DNA of 64,000 nt from Paenibacillus mellifer (GTDB taxonomy: Bacteria; Bacillota; Bacilli; Paenibacillales; Paenibacillaceae). Of the stretch, positions 24,664 through 34,815 are shown one piece after another. The notes under the pieces are model-generated. The model did no database searches. It was not told where the DNA came from and saw nothing but the letters and a program-made list of their open reading frames with translations. Each line of letters opens with the position of its first letter. The stretch's first letter is position 1. Where the stretch lies: contig NZ_JALPRK010000001.1 of the NCBI RefSeq assembly GCF_023195895.1, positions 248,001 through 312,000 on the forward strand. The letters run 5' to 3'. The translations under genes and the position numbers were made by a program.

Positions 24664-26631
24664 TTATCCTTCAGCCAGGGATTCCCACTCTTCATAGGCG
24701 GTGGATAACTGTTCTTTTCGCCGGTCGATTCCGTCCTGTCGCTCTTGGACTGCGGTGTAGTCCTGATAGACCTCAGGGAGGGTCAGTTCGGATTCCAATC
24801 TAGCAATCTCGTTTTCGAGATCTGAGATCAGTTCCTCCAACTGCTCTAATCGGCGTTGACGGTTCCGCTCTTCGCGTTTCGCCTGTTTATCGGCTTCATA
24901 GGAAGCGGCGCCGGATTTGGCCGCGGAGGAATCCAGTTCGGACGGCTTGATGGTCGTGTTTGCGCTCGACTTCGCTGCTTCGGCGTTCGCCTGCTCGGCA
25001 GCGAGCTCGGCAAGCTCCTGTTTTTTTGCCAAATAATCGTCATAATTACCCAGGAAATGATCCGCACCGTTCGGATGCAGCTCGACGATACGTTCCGCCA
25101 TCTTGTTTAGGAAGTAACGGTCATGGGAAATGAACAGCAGCGTTCCATCGTATTCGATTAGAGCGGATTCAAGGACTTCCTTGCTGAATAGGTCTAAATG
25201 GTTTGTTGGTTCGTCAAGAATCAGTACATTGGCTTTTTGAAGCATCAGCTTGGCTAAAGCGACCCGAGCTTTCTCTCCGCCGCTTAACGCCGCAACCTTC
25301 TTGAGCACGTCCTCGCCGCTGAACAGGAAATTGCCCAGTACGCTGCGAATACGCGCTTCCTCGATGTGGGGGTATGCTCCCCAGACTTCCTCAAGCACGG
25401 TATTAGCGGCGTTCAGATGGGTTTGCTCCTGGTCGTAATAACCGACCTTGACCTTGGCTCCCCAGGTAATGGTACCATCCGATGGCTGTAAATCGCTGGT
25501 CAGCATTTTCAGCAGCGTCGATTTTCCGATCCCGTTAGGGCCGATTAAGGCTACGGTTTCACCGCGGTATAAATCGAAGTTGACGTTCTGGAACAACGGT
25601 TTGGGTTTGTCCGCAAATGTGTAGGAAAGTTTATTGATGTGCAGGACTTCCTTGCCAGTCATGATCTCGGCTTCGAAGGAGAAGGTCGCCCGTTTCAGAT
25701 CGCCGAGCGGCCGATCGAGGACGTCCATCTTCTCCAGCGCCTTGCGCCGACTTTGCGCCCGTTTCGTCGTGGACGCGCGGACGATGTTCTTCTGGATAAA
25801 CGCCTCCATCCGGGCGATTTCATCCTGCTGCTTTTCGTATTGCTTCAATTGACTCTCGTATTCCGCCGCCTTCAGATCGATGAACCGGCTGTAGTTGCCT
25901 GTATATCGGCGTGATTGATGGCGTTCGATCTCCACAATCGCGGTGACAAGTCGGTCGAGGAAGTATCGGTCATGTGAGACGACCAACAGGGCACCGGAAT
26001 AATTGCGCAAGTAGTCCTCAAGCCAGGTCAATGTTTCGATGTCAAGATGGTTAGTTGGTTCGTCCAGCATCAGGAGATCCGGAGCCTGCAGCAAAATACG
26101 GGCGAGCGCAAGCCGCGTTTTCTGCCCGCCGCTTAACGTTGCGATCGGAGTGTCCGGCGCAAAGTCGCCAAATCCCATGCCGTGCAACACCATGCGAATG
26201 CGGGTTTCCATTTCATAACCGCCATGGTCCTTGAACCAGTCGGATTTAAGCGCATAACGGTCGAGCAGCTCCTGATGAGCCTTCTCGTCCTGAGCTAAAT
26301 CCGGATCTGCAATCTGCTCTTCCATTCGGCGCAGCTCGCGTTCCGTTTCAATCAGAGGGGCGAACACGGCCAGCATCTCTTCCCAGAGGGTGCGATCCGA
26401 TTGTAACCCGCTGTTTTGCGCTAGATAACCAATCGTTGTTTCTTTGGCTTTGAAGATTTGCCCTCCATCGTAGGAGAGTTCTCCTGCTAGAATTTGCAAA
26501 AACGTCGATTTACCCGCACCGTTGACGCCAACGAGACCGATACGGTCCCGTTCCAACACCTGCAGGTTGATCCCCTCCAGCACGGGGGTCACGCCGTATA
26601 ATTTCGTAATGTTCGAAGCTTGAAGCAACAT
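24664..26631 (-). CDS. ydiF: ABC-F family ATPase (YdiF type)
   Basis: 655-residue cytoplasmic protein with two ATPase domains and no membrane part. Walker A motifs GVNGAGKST and GPNGIGKST, signatures LSGGQKTRLALAR and LSGGEKARVALAK, and two LDEPTNHLD Walker B ends. The linker between domains carries the basic P-site tRNA interaction motif region; the last 100 residues are a charged coiled coil. ABC-F proteins act on the ribosome exit site. ATG 26631 follows GGAGG; the ORF from 26673 lacks a ribosome site. Its place between tsaD and moaC matches ydiF of B. subtilis. Role probably housekeeping, not resistance. Confidence 0.92.
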   Translation of the reverse strand: MLLQASNITKLYGVTPVLEGINLQVLERDRIGLVGVNGAGKSTFLQILAGELSYDGGQIFKAKETTIGYLAQNSGLQSDRTLWEEMLAVFAPLIETERELRRMEEQIADPDLAQDEKAHQELLDRYALKSDWFKDHGGYEMETRIRMVLHGMGFGDFAPDTPIATLSGGQKTRLALARILLQAPDLLMLDEPTNHLDIETLTWLEDYLRNYSGALLVVSHDRYFLDRLVTAIVEIERHQSRRYTGNYSRFIDLKAAEYESQLKQYEKQQDEIARMEAFIQKNIVRASTTKRAQSRRKALEKMDVLDRPLGDLKRATFSFEAEIMTGKEVLHINKLSYTFADKPKPLFQNVNFDLYRGETVALIGPNGIGKSTLLKMLTSDLQPSDGTITWGAKVKVGYYDQEQTHLNAANTVLEEVWGAYPHIEEARIRSVLGNFLFSGEDVLKKVAALSGGEKARVALAKLMLQKANVLILDEPTNHLDLFSKEVLESALIEYDGTLLFISHDRYFLNKMAERIVELHPNGADHFLGNYDDYLAKKQELAELAAEQANAEAAKSSANTTIKPSELDSSAAKSGAASYEADKQAKREERNRQRRLEQLEELISDLENEIARLESELTLPEVYQDYTAVQERQDGIDRRKEQLSTAYEEWESLAEG

Positions 26632-26785
26632 AACGGATTCGATCCTCCAAAAAAAGATTTGCGTTCTGTTCATGATTGGGAAACCATGAGTTCGTTGAAA
26701 CTCGTACCTTCAGTGTACATGAAACCTAAGCGAAATGCATCGCTGAATGCTTGGAAGACCGCGTTTTGCAAACCGTGTGCTTTGG

Positions 26786-26814
26786 TTTTCATTTTCATTT
26801 AACAATGATACACT
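26786..26814 (+). promoter_or_regulatory. weak sigma-A promoter candidate for the folate/moaC operon
   Basis: TTTTCA, 17 bases, TACACT, about 80 bases upstream of 26894. Confidence 0.35.
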
Positions 26815-26893
26815 AAGGGAGAGATAAGCCGGATCGGCTAGGGGTTGGCGGAAGACCGGCTAACGTGAGACGGGAGCGGAAGGGGAGGATGGC

Positions 26894-27574
26894 ATGGAAT
26901 TAACGGATGCCAAAAAAGAGCTGCGCCAGCAAATGTTGAAGGTGCGCGCCCAAATTCCGGAGGGATCCCGTACGGAGCAATCACTGGCCGCCAGCCGTTT
27001 AGCTGAACGTGAGGTGCTAGGCCCCCTGCGGGCGCGGCGCGGCGGGAAGCTGAACTTGTTCTGCTACATGGCTTTCCGCGATGAACCGGATACTTGGCCA
27101 ATGCTGGCTAACTGCTTCGCTCAGGGAGATCGGCTGCTCGCGCCGAGGATCGGACCCAATCGCAGTCTCTCCCTACACGAGATTTCCGGGACGGAGGACC
27201 TCGTTCCCGGCACTTGGGGGATATTGGAGCCGGCGGGGCATGCCGCTGATTGGCCGCCAGAGCGTTACCCCGAAATTGATCTCATAGTGATTCCGGGACT
27301 GGCCTTCGACCTAAACGGAGGGCGGATCGGATTTGGAGCAGGGTATTACGATCGTCTGATCGATGAATTGGCCCGCCGCAGCGGCGGAACCGGGCAGGTC
27401 ATCCTGGCCGCCCTCGTCCTTCAGGAGCTGATTCTGCCGGAGGGGGAAATTCCGATGGAATCGCATGATTTCCGACTGGATCTGCTGTTTACGGCGAAAG
27501 AAACGATATATATGAAGGAAAGTAGTGATAAGCTTGGCAAACTCGGAATCGGGTCAAGGAATGACGCATTTTAA
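26894..27574 (+). CDS. 5-formyltetrahydrofolate cyclo-ligase
   Basis: 226-residue enzyme converting 5-formyl-THF to 5,10-methenyl-THF with ATP. Motifs: basic N-terminus [12 protein letters not shown], the [19 protein letters not shown] block that binds ATP/Mg, and [13 protein letters not shown] near the end. The ribosome site is GGGGAGG, close to the ATG. It overlaps the start of moaC by 14 bases (or 50 from the alternative GTG). Confidence 0.92.
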   Translation: MELTDAKKELRQQMLKVRAQIPEGSRTEQSLAASRLAEREVLGPLRARRGGKLNLFCYMAFRDEPDTWPMLANCFAQGDRLLAPRIGPNRSLSLHEISGTEDLVPGTWGILEPAGHAADWPPERYPEIDLIVIPGLAFDLNGGRIGFGAGYYDRLIDELARRSGGTGQVILAALVLQELILPEGEIPMESHDFRLDLLFTAKETIYMKESSDKLGKLGIGSRNDAF

Positions 27575-28025
27575 TGAACAAGGCCGCGCCCGGATGGTGG
27601 ATATTTCCGGGAAATCGGCAACTGTTCGCGTGGCTGTGGCGGAAACGAAGATCTCCATGCTTCCGTCGACCCTTGAGGCGATCAAGGAAGGACGGGTTGG
27701 CAAAGGCGATGTGCTTGCTGTGGCCCAGGTTGCGGGGATCCAAGGGGCAAAACGGACGTCCGATTGGATTCCGATGTGCCATCCGCTGGCGTTGACGGGC
27801 GTTAACATTACGTTTGACGACAACGGACAGGACGAGCTGTACATCGAGGCGACGGTGAAGACCGAAGGGAAAACCGGGGTGGAGATGGAGGCGCTCACCG
27901 CGGTATCCGCCGCAGCGCTGACAGTGTATGACATGTGCAAGGCGTTGCAGAAGGACATGGTGATTGGCCCGACGCAGCTGCGGTCGAAGTCGGGCGGCAA
28001 AAGCGGGGATTACGTGCGTTCGTGA
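27561..28025 (+). CDS. moaC: cyclic pyranopterin monophosphate synthase MoaC
   Basis: About 154-residue enzyme of molybdenum cofactor synthesis that forms cyclic pyranopterin phosphate with MoaA. It is recognised by [21 protein letters not shown]-like [15 protein letters not shown], and [18 protein letters not shown], which carry the active-site Lys, His and Asp. The start is uncertain: ATG 27561 fits homologue length but lacks a spaced ribosome site; GTG 27525 follows AAGGAA with short spacing and gives 166 residues. No moaA is seen in the window. Confidence 0.92.
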   Translation: MTHFNEQGRARMVDISGKSATVRVAVAETKISMLPSTLEAIKEGRVGKGDVLAVAQVAGIQGAKRTSDWIPMCHPLALTGVNITFDDNGQDELYIEATVKTEGKTGVEMEALTAVSAAALTVYDMCKALQKDMVIGPTQLRSKSGGKSGDYVRS

Positions 28026-28157
28026 CATTGCGGCGGCTACTAGATTTTGATATAGATATAGATGGCAGTTTGTAGTTGAAATCAGCATGAATCGACATGA
28101 TCCGGCATTACGTTGGACTCCATAGGGAGTTCCTATATGGATGAGGAGGGTGACTTC

Positions 28158-28643
28158 ATGGTTTGGAAAACAGCGATCCTTACCGCCAGCGACAAAGGAG
28201 CCAGGGGAGAACGTGAAGATACGAGCGCCCAAGTGATCCGTGAGCTGGTGGAGGAGGAATTGGGCGGCGAAATCGTGGAATACCGGATCGTCCCCGATGA
28301 ACCGGATGAAATTATCGCCGCATTGATTGAAATGACCGATTATTTTCACGCCGATTTGGTGCTAACTACGGGAGGAACGGAGCTAGCAATCCGGGATGTG
28401 ACGCCGGAAGCGACCCGCCGGGTTATCGAGCGCGAAGTGCCGGGCATGGCGGAGGCGATGCGGTACCGGTTGATGCAGAAGAACCCTGCAGCTATGCTAT
28501 TTCGGGGGATTGTGGGCATTCGCGGACGTACGCTGATCGTGAATCTGCCGGGAACGCCTAAGGGCGTACACGAAAATTTGGCGGCCATCATGGACCAACT
28601 ACCGGAAGCGTTGCTGATGGTTACGGGGCAGTTCCGTTTATAA
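28158..28643 (+). CDS. mogA: molybdopterin adenylyltransferase MogA/MoaB family
   Basis: 161-residue enzyme that adenylates molybdopterin before molybdate insertion. Motifs VLTTGGTELAIRDVTPEAT and NLPGTPKGVHENL are diagnostic. ATG 28158 follows GAGGAGGGTG; the ORF from 28113 is not needed. It follows moaC after 132 bases. MoaB and MogA cannot be separated by eye. Confidence 0.9.
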   Translation: MVWKTAILTASDKGARGEREDTSAQVIRELVEEELGGEIVEYRIVPDEPDEIIAALIEMTDYFHADLVLTTGGTELAIRDVTPEATRRVIEREVPGMAEAMRYRLMQKNPAAMLFRGIVGIRGRTLIVNLPGTPKGVHENLAAIMDQLPEALLMVTGQFRL

Positions 28644-28724
28644 TGAAAGATCTTTATAGGGCCTTATTCTCTACTTCTTTGTTAAGTTGTAAAATAAATA
28701 GACTGTAACTGTGATATTCGTTAT

Positions 28725-28732
28725 GGTATGAT
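28725..28732 (+). promoter_or_regulatory. extended -10 promoter for tatAC
   Basis: TGGTATGAT, an extended -10 element; the -35 region (TGTAAC, 17 bases upstream) is weak. It lies about 70 bases before tatA. Confidence 0.5.
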
Positions 28733-28803
28733 GTGGGCGAGTGAATGTATCGATCCGGAATACCACTGTCTATTTATTTGCCGTAACGAAAGGAGAATCA
28801 ACC

Positions 28804-29025
28804 ATGAGTGCAGGCGGATTTTTGTTGATCATCATCGCGGCGTTGCTGCTGTTTGGTCCGAATAAATTACCTGATCTGGGGCGGGCTGTTGGCCGCACGT
28901 TCCGTGAATTCAAGGAGGCTACCCGGGATATCGTGGACGATCAACCGGAAGTTAGGAGAACGGAAACTGCTCCACAACCGCAGGTAGAGGGCCCCAAACC
29001 GGACGATCGCCGTCTTCCCGAATAA
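28804..29025 (+). CDS. tatA: Sec-independent translocase protein TatA
   Basis: 73-residue TatA/E-type subunit that forms the pore for folded proteins with a twin-arginine signal. One N-terminal membrane helix GGFLLIIIAALLLFGPNKLPDL with the FGPNKLP hinge, then an amphipathic helix FREFKEAT, then an acidic Pro-rich tail. ATG 28804 follows AAAGGAGA. Pairs with tatC 108 bases downstream, as in Firmicute TatA-TatC minimal systems lacking TatB. A short hairpin (29062-29088) lies between them. Confidence 0.93.
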   Translation: MSAGGFLLIIIAALLLFGPNKLPDLGRAVGRTFREFKEATRDIVDDQPEVRRTETAPQPQVEGPKPDDRRLPE

Positions 29026-29133
29026 TTGGAAACGGCAGAGCCCGTTACATAGGCGTAACCTTGATCCCTTCCTTCGCGGAGGGATTTTGTTTGAGATTTG
29101 AAGGGAAGCATGGCGGGGAAAGGAGAACAGGAG

Positions 29134-29886
29134 ATGTCGGAGAAAGACAATGCGCAAAGTCTTGTGGATCACTTAACAGAGCTGCGGCGGCGATTGGTGA
29201 TCGTTGGTATTGTGTTTATCGTGGTGCTGGTGGCGGCCTTTTTCGTGGTTGATCCGATTTACCACTATGTGACGAAAAACGCCATTTCCGGCGTGGCCAT
29301 CGAACTTAATGCCTTTTCGTTCTGGGACGGCGTGGGCGTTTATATGAAAATCGCCATGCTGGTCGCACTCGGGATCACGTTGCCATTTACGTTGTATCAG
29401 GTATGGGCGTTTGTGAGCCCCGGCTTGAAGCCACAGGAACGCAAAGCGACCGCAAGGTATATTCCGTACGTGTTCGTCTTCTTCCTAGCGGGCTTGGCTT
29501 TCGGTTATTACGTGGTATTCCCGCTGGCTATGACGTTTACGGGCTCGCTGAACAGGCAACTGGGATTGGTCGAGACCTATGGGATGGCCGACTATTTCAA
29601 GTTTCTGACCAATATCGTGTTGCCGATTTCGTTGTTGTTCGAGCTGCCGTTGGTCATTTTGTTCCTGACGCAGCTGCGGATCTTGAACCCGCATCGGCTC
29701 AAGAAGATGCGCCGGGCGGCGTATTTCGCGCTGGTCGTCGTATCTGTGATGATTACGCCGGCGGATTTCTTCTCCGCTTTCCTGGTACTCATCCCGCTCG
29801 TCCTGCTGTATGAGCTCAGCGTGTTCCTGTCCAAGCGAGTCTATGCCAAGCAGCAAGCGGCGGATGCGGAACGGGCGGAAATATAG
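29134..29886 (+). CDS. tatC: Sec-independent translocase protein TatC
   Basis: 250-residue receptor subunit of the twin-arginine translocase with six membrane segments. The start DNAQSLVDHLTELRRRL with the conserved HLTELR motif and the FVSPGLKPQERK loop are diagnostic. ATG 29134 follows AAAGGAG at eight bases; ATG 29110 in frame is the alternative. It is not followed by ydiK/ydiL as in B. subtilis but by a repeat array and groESL. Confidence 0.94.
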   Translation: MSEKDNAQSLVDHLTELRRRLVIVGIVFIVVLVAAFFVVDPIYHYVTKNAISGVAIELNAFSFWDGVGVYMKIAMLVALGITLPFTLYQVWAFVSPGLKPQERKATARYIPYVFVFFLAGLAFGYYVVFPLAMTFTGSLNRQLGLVETYGMADYFKFLTNIVLPISLLFELPLVILFLTQLRILNPHRLKKMRRAAYFALVVVSVMITPADFFSAFLVLIPLVLLYELSVFLSKRVYAKQQAADAERAEI

Positions 29887-29895
29887 ATGAGGGAG

Positions 29896-29928
29896 CGCGC
29901 CTTGGCTTATGCGGGGCGCGTTTTTTTT
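29896..29928 (+). terminator. intrinsic terminator of tatAC
   Basis: GCGCGCC / GGGCGCG stem followed by eight T. Confidence 0.85.
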
Positions 29929-30026
29929 GCTCGTCGGTGGGCTGAGGGCGCCGGGGAGCGGATAGGACCGCATCGGGAGGGGGAATCGCGGGCATTCAAC
30001 CGCTGTCCCTCTACGCTCGCAGGAGT

Positions 30027-30206
30027 AAATGTTGCATTTCCTACAACATTTCGGGCTCGCCGAGCCTGAGCCGGTATAAATGTTGTACAATATGCAACAT
30101 TACTGGCCGGTTTGGCCCAATCCGCCCGGAAATGTTGCACTTATTGCAACATTTCCGGCTGAAGTCGGCCAAACCTCACGCAAATGCTGCACTTTATGCA
30201 ACATTT
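30027..30206. repeat. array 2: four palindromic cores at 51-52-bp spacing
   Basis: 25-base cores at 30027-30051, 30078-30102, 30130-30154 and 30182-30206, each of the form AAATGTTGCA-N5-TGCAACATTT with small changes. Starts are 51, 52 and 52 bases apart. Spacers of 26-27 bases are GC-rich (CCGGC/GCCGG pieces) and differ. It lies in the 650-base gap between tatC and groES; the rest of the gap up to the groES promoter shows no gene. Confidence 0.85.
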
Positions 30207-30413
30207 GCGGCAAACGCGGCGCACCTAGCGGACAGGCACTCTCCAAGTTGCCGCGGAAGCGTGGATCCAGAATCGTGGATCCACGAGGGACATGCCCCTC
30301 TGCTAGCAGGCCCTGTCCGCTACCAGCGGAATATTTATCCAAACGCAAGGATACAATGGGAAGGGCGCGGGTGAAGCCCTATGAAACAAAGAAAAAAATT
30401 TGTACAAAGGAAC

Positions 30414-30442
30414 TTGAAATCTACTCGCAACTTGAGTAATAT
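30414..30442 (+). promoter_or_regulatory. sigma-A promoter of groESL
   Basis: TTGAAA, 17 bases, TAATAT, directly before the CIRCE operator. Confidence 0.85.
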
Positions 30443-30453
30443 AAAAGTGGTTG

Positions 30454-30480
30454 TTAGCACTTGAGTAGATCGAGTGCTAA
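30454..30480 (+). promoter_or_regulatory. CIRCE operator (HrcA site)
   Basis: TTAGCACTT-N9-GAGTGCTAA, one base from the CIRCE consensus (TTAGCACTC at the left arm). It starts about five bases past the expected transcription start, the usual place. Predicts repression by HrcA and heat induction. Confidence 0.96.
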
Positions 30481-30536
30481 TACATATGACAAACATCTAC
30501 CCATAACACCACATATTTAAAGGAGGCTGTTTTTTC

Positions 30537-30818
30537 ATGATCAAACCTTTAGGTGAACGCGTTCTCGTGCAACCGATCGAGCAAGAGGAGACAACGGCAT
30601 TTGGTATCGTGCTTCCAGACACGGCCAAAGAAAAACCGCAGGAAGGTAAAGTTATCGCTGTTGGCAGCGGAACTTTGAAAGATGGCGTCCGCGTTCCATT
30701 GGAAGTGAAGGAAGGCGACCGCGTTCTTTTCTCCAAATATGCAGGCACTGAAGTGAAATACGAAGGTAAAGAGTATTTGATTATGAAAGAAAGCGACATC
30801 CACGCGATCCTCGGCTAA
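30537..30818 (+). CDS. groES: co-chaperonin GroES
   Basis: 93-residue lid of the GroEL chamber. Typical start [18 protein letters not shown], mobile-loop region [15 protein letters not shown] and end [22 protein letters not shown] precedes the ATG. First gene of the CIRCE-controlled operon; groEL follows after 63 bases. Confidence 0.98.
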   Translation: MIKPLGERVLVQPIEQEETTAFGIVLPDTAKEKPQEGKVIAVGSGTLKDGVRVPLEVKEGDRVLFSKYAGTEVKYEGKEYLIMKESDIHAILG

Positions 30819-30878
30819 TCGGCCTGAAGAGAGTCTCGTACGAACGAACACATACACATCTATATGGGAGGTAATTGA

Positions 30879-32501
<1,623 letters not shown>

Positions 32502-32543
32502 GGAAGGCTGCAAAGCCTATACCCCTAAGGTTTAGCGAAAATT

Positions 32544-32591
32544 AGAGGTCTCTCCTAAGTTCATAGAACTTTTGAGAGGCCTCTTTTCTTT
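32544..32591 (+). terminator. intrinsic terminator of groESL
   Basis: AGAGGTCTCTC / GAGAGGCCTCT stem with a 19-base loop, then TTTTCTTT. Confidence 0.85.
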
Positions 32592-32761
32592 ATCCCCGCC
32601 AACCCAGTTATAAAACTAAAACCAACCACTTATTATACGCAAATGTCGCAAATTTATAGTTTAATTGGCACGTATGCTCATTATAATGGCTATAAAAGTT
32701 GTGTAATCTGACTATGTTGTCGTATATTTTAAGTCAAATAGCCAAGGAGGCTTACTTACTT

Positions 32762-33751
32762 ATGATTCGAATCGGCAAAATCAGTTATTGGCACGTTCAT
32801 GCAGAAGATTACACGAAGCAGGCACTGGAGCATCCCGACACGGAACTCGCCGCGATCTGGGATGAACTTCCTGAACGCGGGCAGGCCAAAGCGGCGCAAT
32901 ATGGCGTGCCGTATTACGCCTCGCTCGACGAAATGCTTGCGCAGGACGATATCGACGCCGTCATCGTGGACGCGCCGACGAATCTACATCGCGACATCAT
33001 GGTGAAGGCGGCGGAGGCCGGCAAGCATATTTTCACGGAGAAAGTCATCGCTCCTACGGCAAAGGAAGTCACGGATATTCTCTCGGCTGTCCGGAAAGCG
33101 GGGGTGAGGCTGACGGTTTCCCTGCCGCGCCTGTATGACGGCTATACGCAGACGATCGACCGCGTGCTCCAAGGCGGCAAGCTTGGCAAGCTGACCCTGG
33201 CTCGGGTCCGGCTATCGCATAATGGCGCGACTGCGAACTGGCTGCCGGATCATTTCTACTCGAAGGAGCAGTGCGGCGGAGGCGCCCTCATCGACCTGGG
33301 CTGCCATCCGATGTACCTTGTCCGGCGTTTCTTGGGGATGCCGGAAAGTGTAAGTGCGAATTTCGGCTATGTGACAGGCAAGGAAGTTGAAGACAACGCG
33401 GTAGCTGTGCTGCGTTATGCGGAAGGAGCGCTGGGCATCGTCGAAGCGGGTTTTGTGAACAGCCATTCGCCGTTCTCTATTGAGCTTCACGGAACCGAAG
33501 GCACGCTGCTGTACGGCTTCCCGGATGAGGTTCCCGTCGTTCGTTACAACGGTGGGAGCGGACAATGGGAGAAGCTGGAGTTGGAAGACAGAGTGCCCTA
33601 CGCGTTCAGCCAATGGGTGGAGCATATCAAGCAGGGGACCGAGGCGACGGAAAATATCGCGGCGGCTGTGGATCTGACCCGACTCATGGAAGCTTCCAAT
33701 CGCTCGGTGGCGGAAAGCCGGCCGATCCGGATCGACGAGCTGGCGGAATAA
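32762..33751 (+). CDS. Gfo/Idh/MocA-family oxidoreductase, first copy
   Basis: 329-residue NAD(P)-dependent sugar or inositol dehydrogenase-like protein. It begins with a Rossmann-type fold, though the usual GxGxxG start is altered to IGKISYWHVHAEDY, which is odd and may weaken cofactor binding. EKVIAPTAKE holds the expected EKP-like Lys (Lys of the EKP motif, here EKV), and LIDLGCHPMYL carries the catalytic His. ATG 32762 lies 12 bases after AAGGAGG. First gene of a three-gene run with AraC and a second oxidoreductase. Confidence 0.85.
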   Translation: MIRIGKISYWHVHAEDYTKQALEHPDTELAAIWDELPERGQAKAAQYGVPYYASLDEMLAQDDIDAVIVDAPTNLHRDIMVKAAEAGKHIFTEKVIAPTAKEVTDILSAVRKAGVRLTVSLPRLYDGYTQTIDRVLQGGKLGKLTLARVRLSHNGATANWLPDHFYSKEQCGGGALIDLGCHPMYLVRRFLGMPESVSANFGYVTGKEVEDNAVAVLRYAEGALGIVEAGFVNSHSPFSIELHGTEGTLLYGFPDEVPVVRYNGGSGQWEKLELEDRVPYAFSQWVEHIKQGTEATENIAAAVDLTRLMEASNRSVAESRPIRIDELAE

Positions 33752-33780
33752 CGGATGACCAAAGGAAAAGAGGGATCAAG

Positions 33781-34815
33781 ATGCGGGCGGATCAACGCGA
33801 ATCGACGGGGAGAAAGCCGGCGGACCGTAAAGCGGCCGGAAATGCAAGTCCTTTTCCGTACGCCAGAATGGCGGAGAGGCAGGATGCGCTCGACCGACTA
33901 GAGCTGCAATTCCGCTGGGGAGATTACGGAATTCGCGTGCTGCGCTGCCATCTGGCCTCATTTCCACCTGGACATATCATTCATTTTCACAAGCACTCGG
34001 GATATGAGTTTCATTATATTCCAAGAGGCAAGGGCAAAGTGATTCTCATCGATCAGGCGTACGATCTCCACGAGGGCATGTTCTATTTGACCGGACCGGA
34101 TCTGGTACACTATCAGGAATCGGACCCGGATGATCCGATGTATGAGCTTTGCCTCCATTTGGAAATTGAGCCGCTGCCGGCGGCCGCCGAACCTAGCGGC
34201 TGGGGAGACGAGTTGGAGGCGGCGGAGGCAAGGGAGTGCATCACCTCGTTGGATCGTTTGCCGATCGCCCCGGTGGTTGACCGGTTCCATGCGATGAGCG
34301 GTTTTCTAGAAGCGTACCGCATTTTGGAGGAGCAGCCGATCGGCTTCTACACGCTGCTAAGGCAGGAAATCGTGCGGATTTTGCTGCGTACGGTTCGTGT
34401 GCTTGATCGGGCTGACGATAGAAAGGGAATTCCGCAGCGGGATATGAGCTTCCATCGCTACAAGCTGTCCACGCAATACATTCAGGACAATGAGAGCATG
34501 CCGATCTCGCTGGAGCAAGTTGCGGAGGCGATCGGGACCAGTCCCCGACAGCTTCAGCGTATCTTCCGCAGTGAAGGGCGGACGACGTTCCACGATTATT
34601 TGGAGCATACACGGCTGACGGCGATCTGTTCGGACCTGATCCTAACGGACAAAGCGATCGAGGAGATCGCCCTTGCCCACGGTTACGCAAATCCCAATTA
34701 TCTGTATCCGGTATTCAAGAGCAAGTACGAAGTGACGCCAAGCGCATACCGCAAAATGCATGCGGGAGAGCATTCGGTGCCCCATTCCAAACGAGAGAAG
34801 GAAGCGAGCATATGA
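33781..34815 (+). CDS. AraC-family regulator with cupin sensor
   Basis: 344 residues: N-terminal cupin-like sensor (about 35-140; FPPGHIIHFHKHSGYEFHYI holds the His pair) and a C-terminal AraC double helix-turn-helix (about 235-335; ISLEQVAEAIGTSPRQLQRIF and ANPNYLYPVFKSKYEVTPSAYRK). Probably senses a sugar derived from the substrate of the flanking oxidoreductases. ATG 33781 follows AGAGGGA. Its stop overlaps the next start (ATGA). Confidence 0.88.
   Translation: MRADQRESTGRKPADRKAAGNASPFPYARMAERQDALDRLELQFRWGDYGIRVLRCHLASFPPGHIIHFHKHSGYEFHYIPRGKGKVILIDQAYDLHEGMFYLTGPDLVHYQESDPDDPMYELCLHLEIEPLPAAAEPSGWGDELEAAEARECITSLDRLPIAPVVDRFHAMSGFLEAYRILEEQPIGFYTLLRQEIVRILLRTVRVLDRADDRKGIPQRDMSFHRYKLSTQYIQDNESMPISLEQVAEAIGTSPRQLQRIFRSEGRTTFHDYLEHTRLTAICSDLILTDKAIEEIALAHGYANPNYLYPVFKSKYEVTPSAYRKMHAGEHSVPHSKREKEASI

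Noticed and set aside
27489..28349. 286-residue reading frame antisense to moaC/mogA
   Set aside because: Shadow of two clear genes on the other strand; His/Arg/Phe-rich composition typical of such artefacts.
30027..30206. CRISPR array
   Set aside because: Spacing (25-base repeat, 26-27-base spacer) is CRISPR-like, but the cores vary from unit to unit, spacers share GC-rich pieces, only four units exist and no cas gene is in the window. The same holds for 17715-17838.
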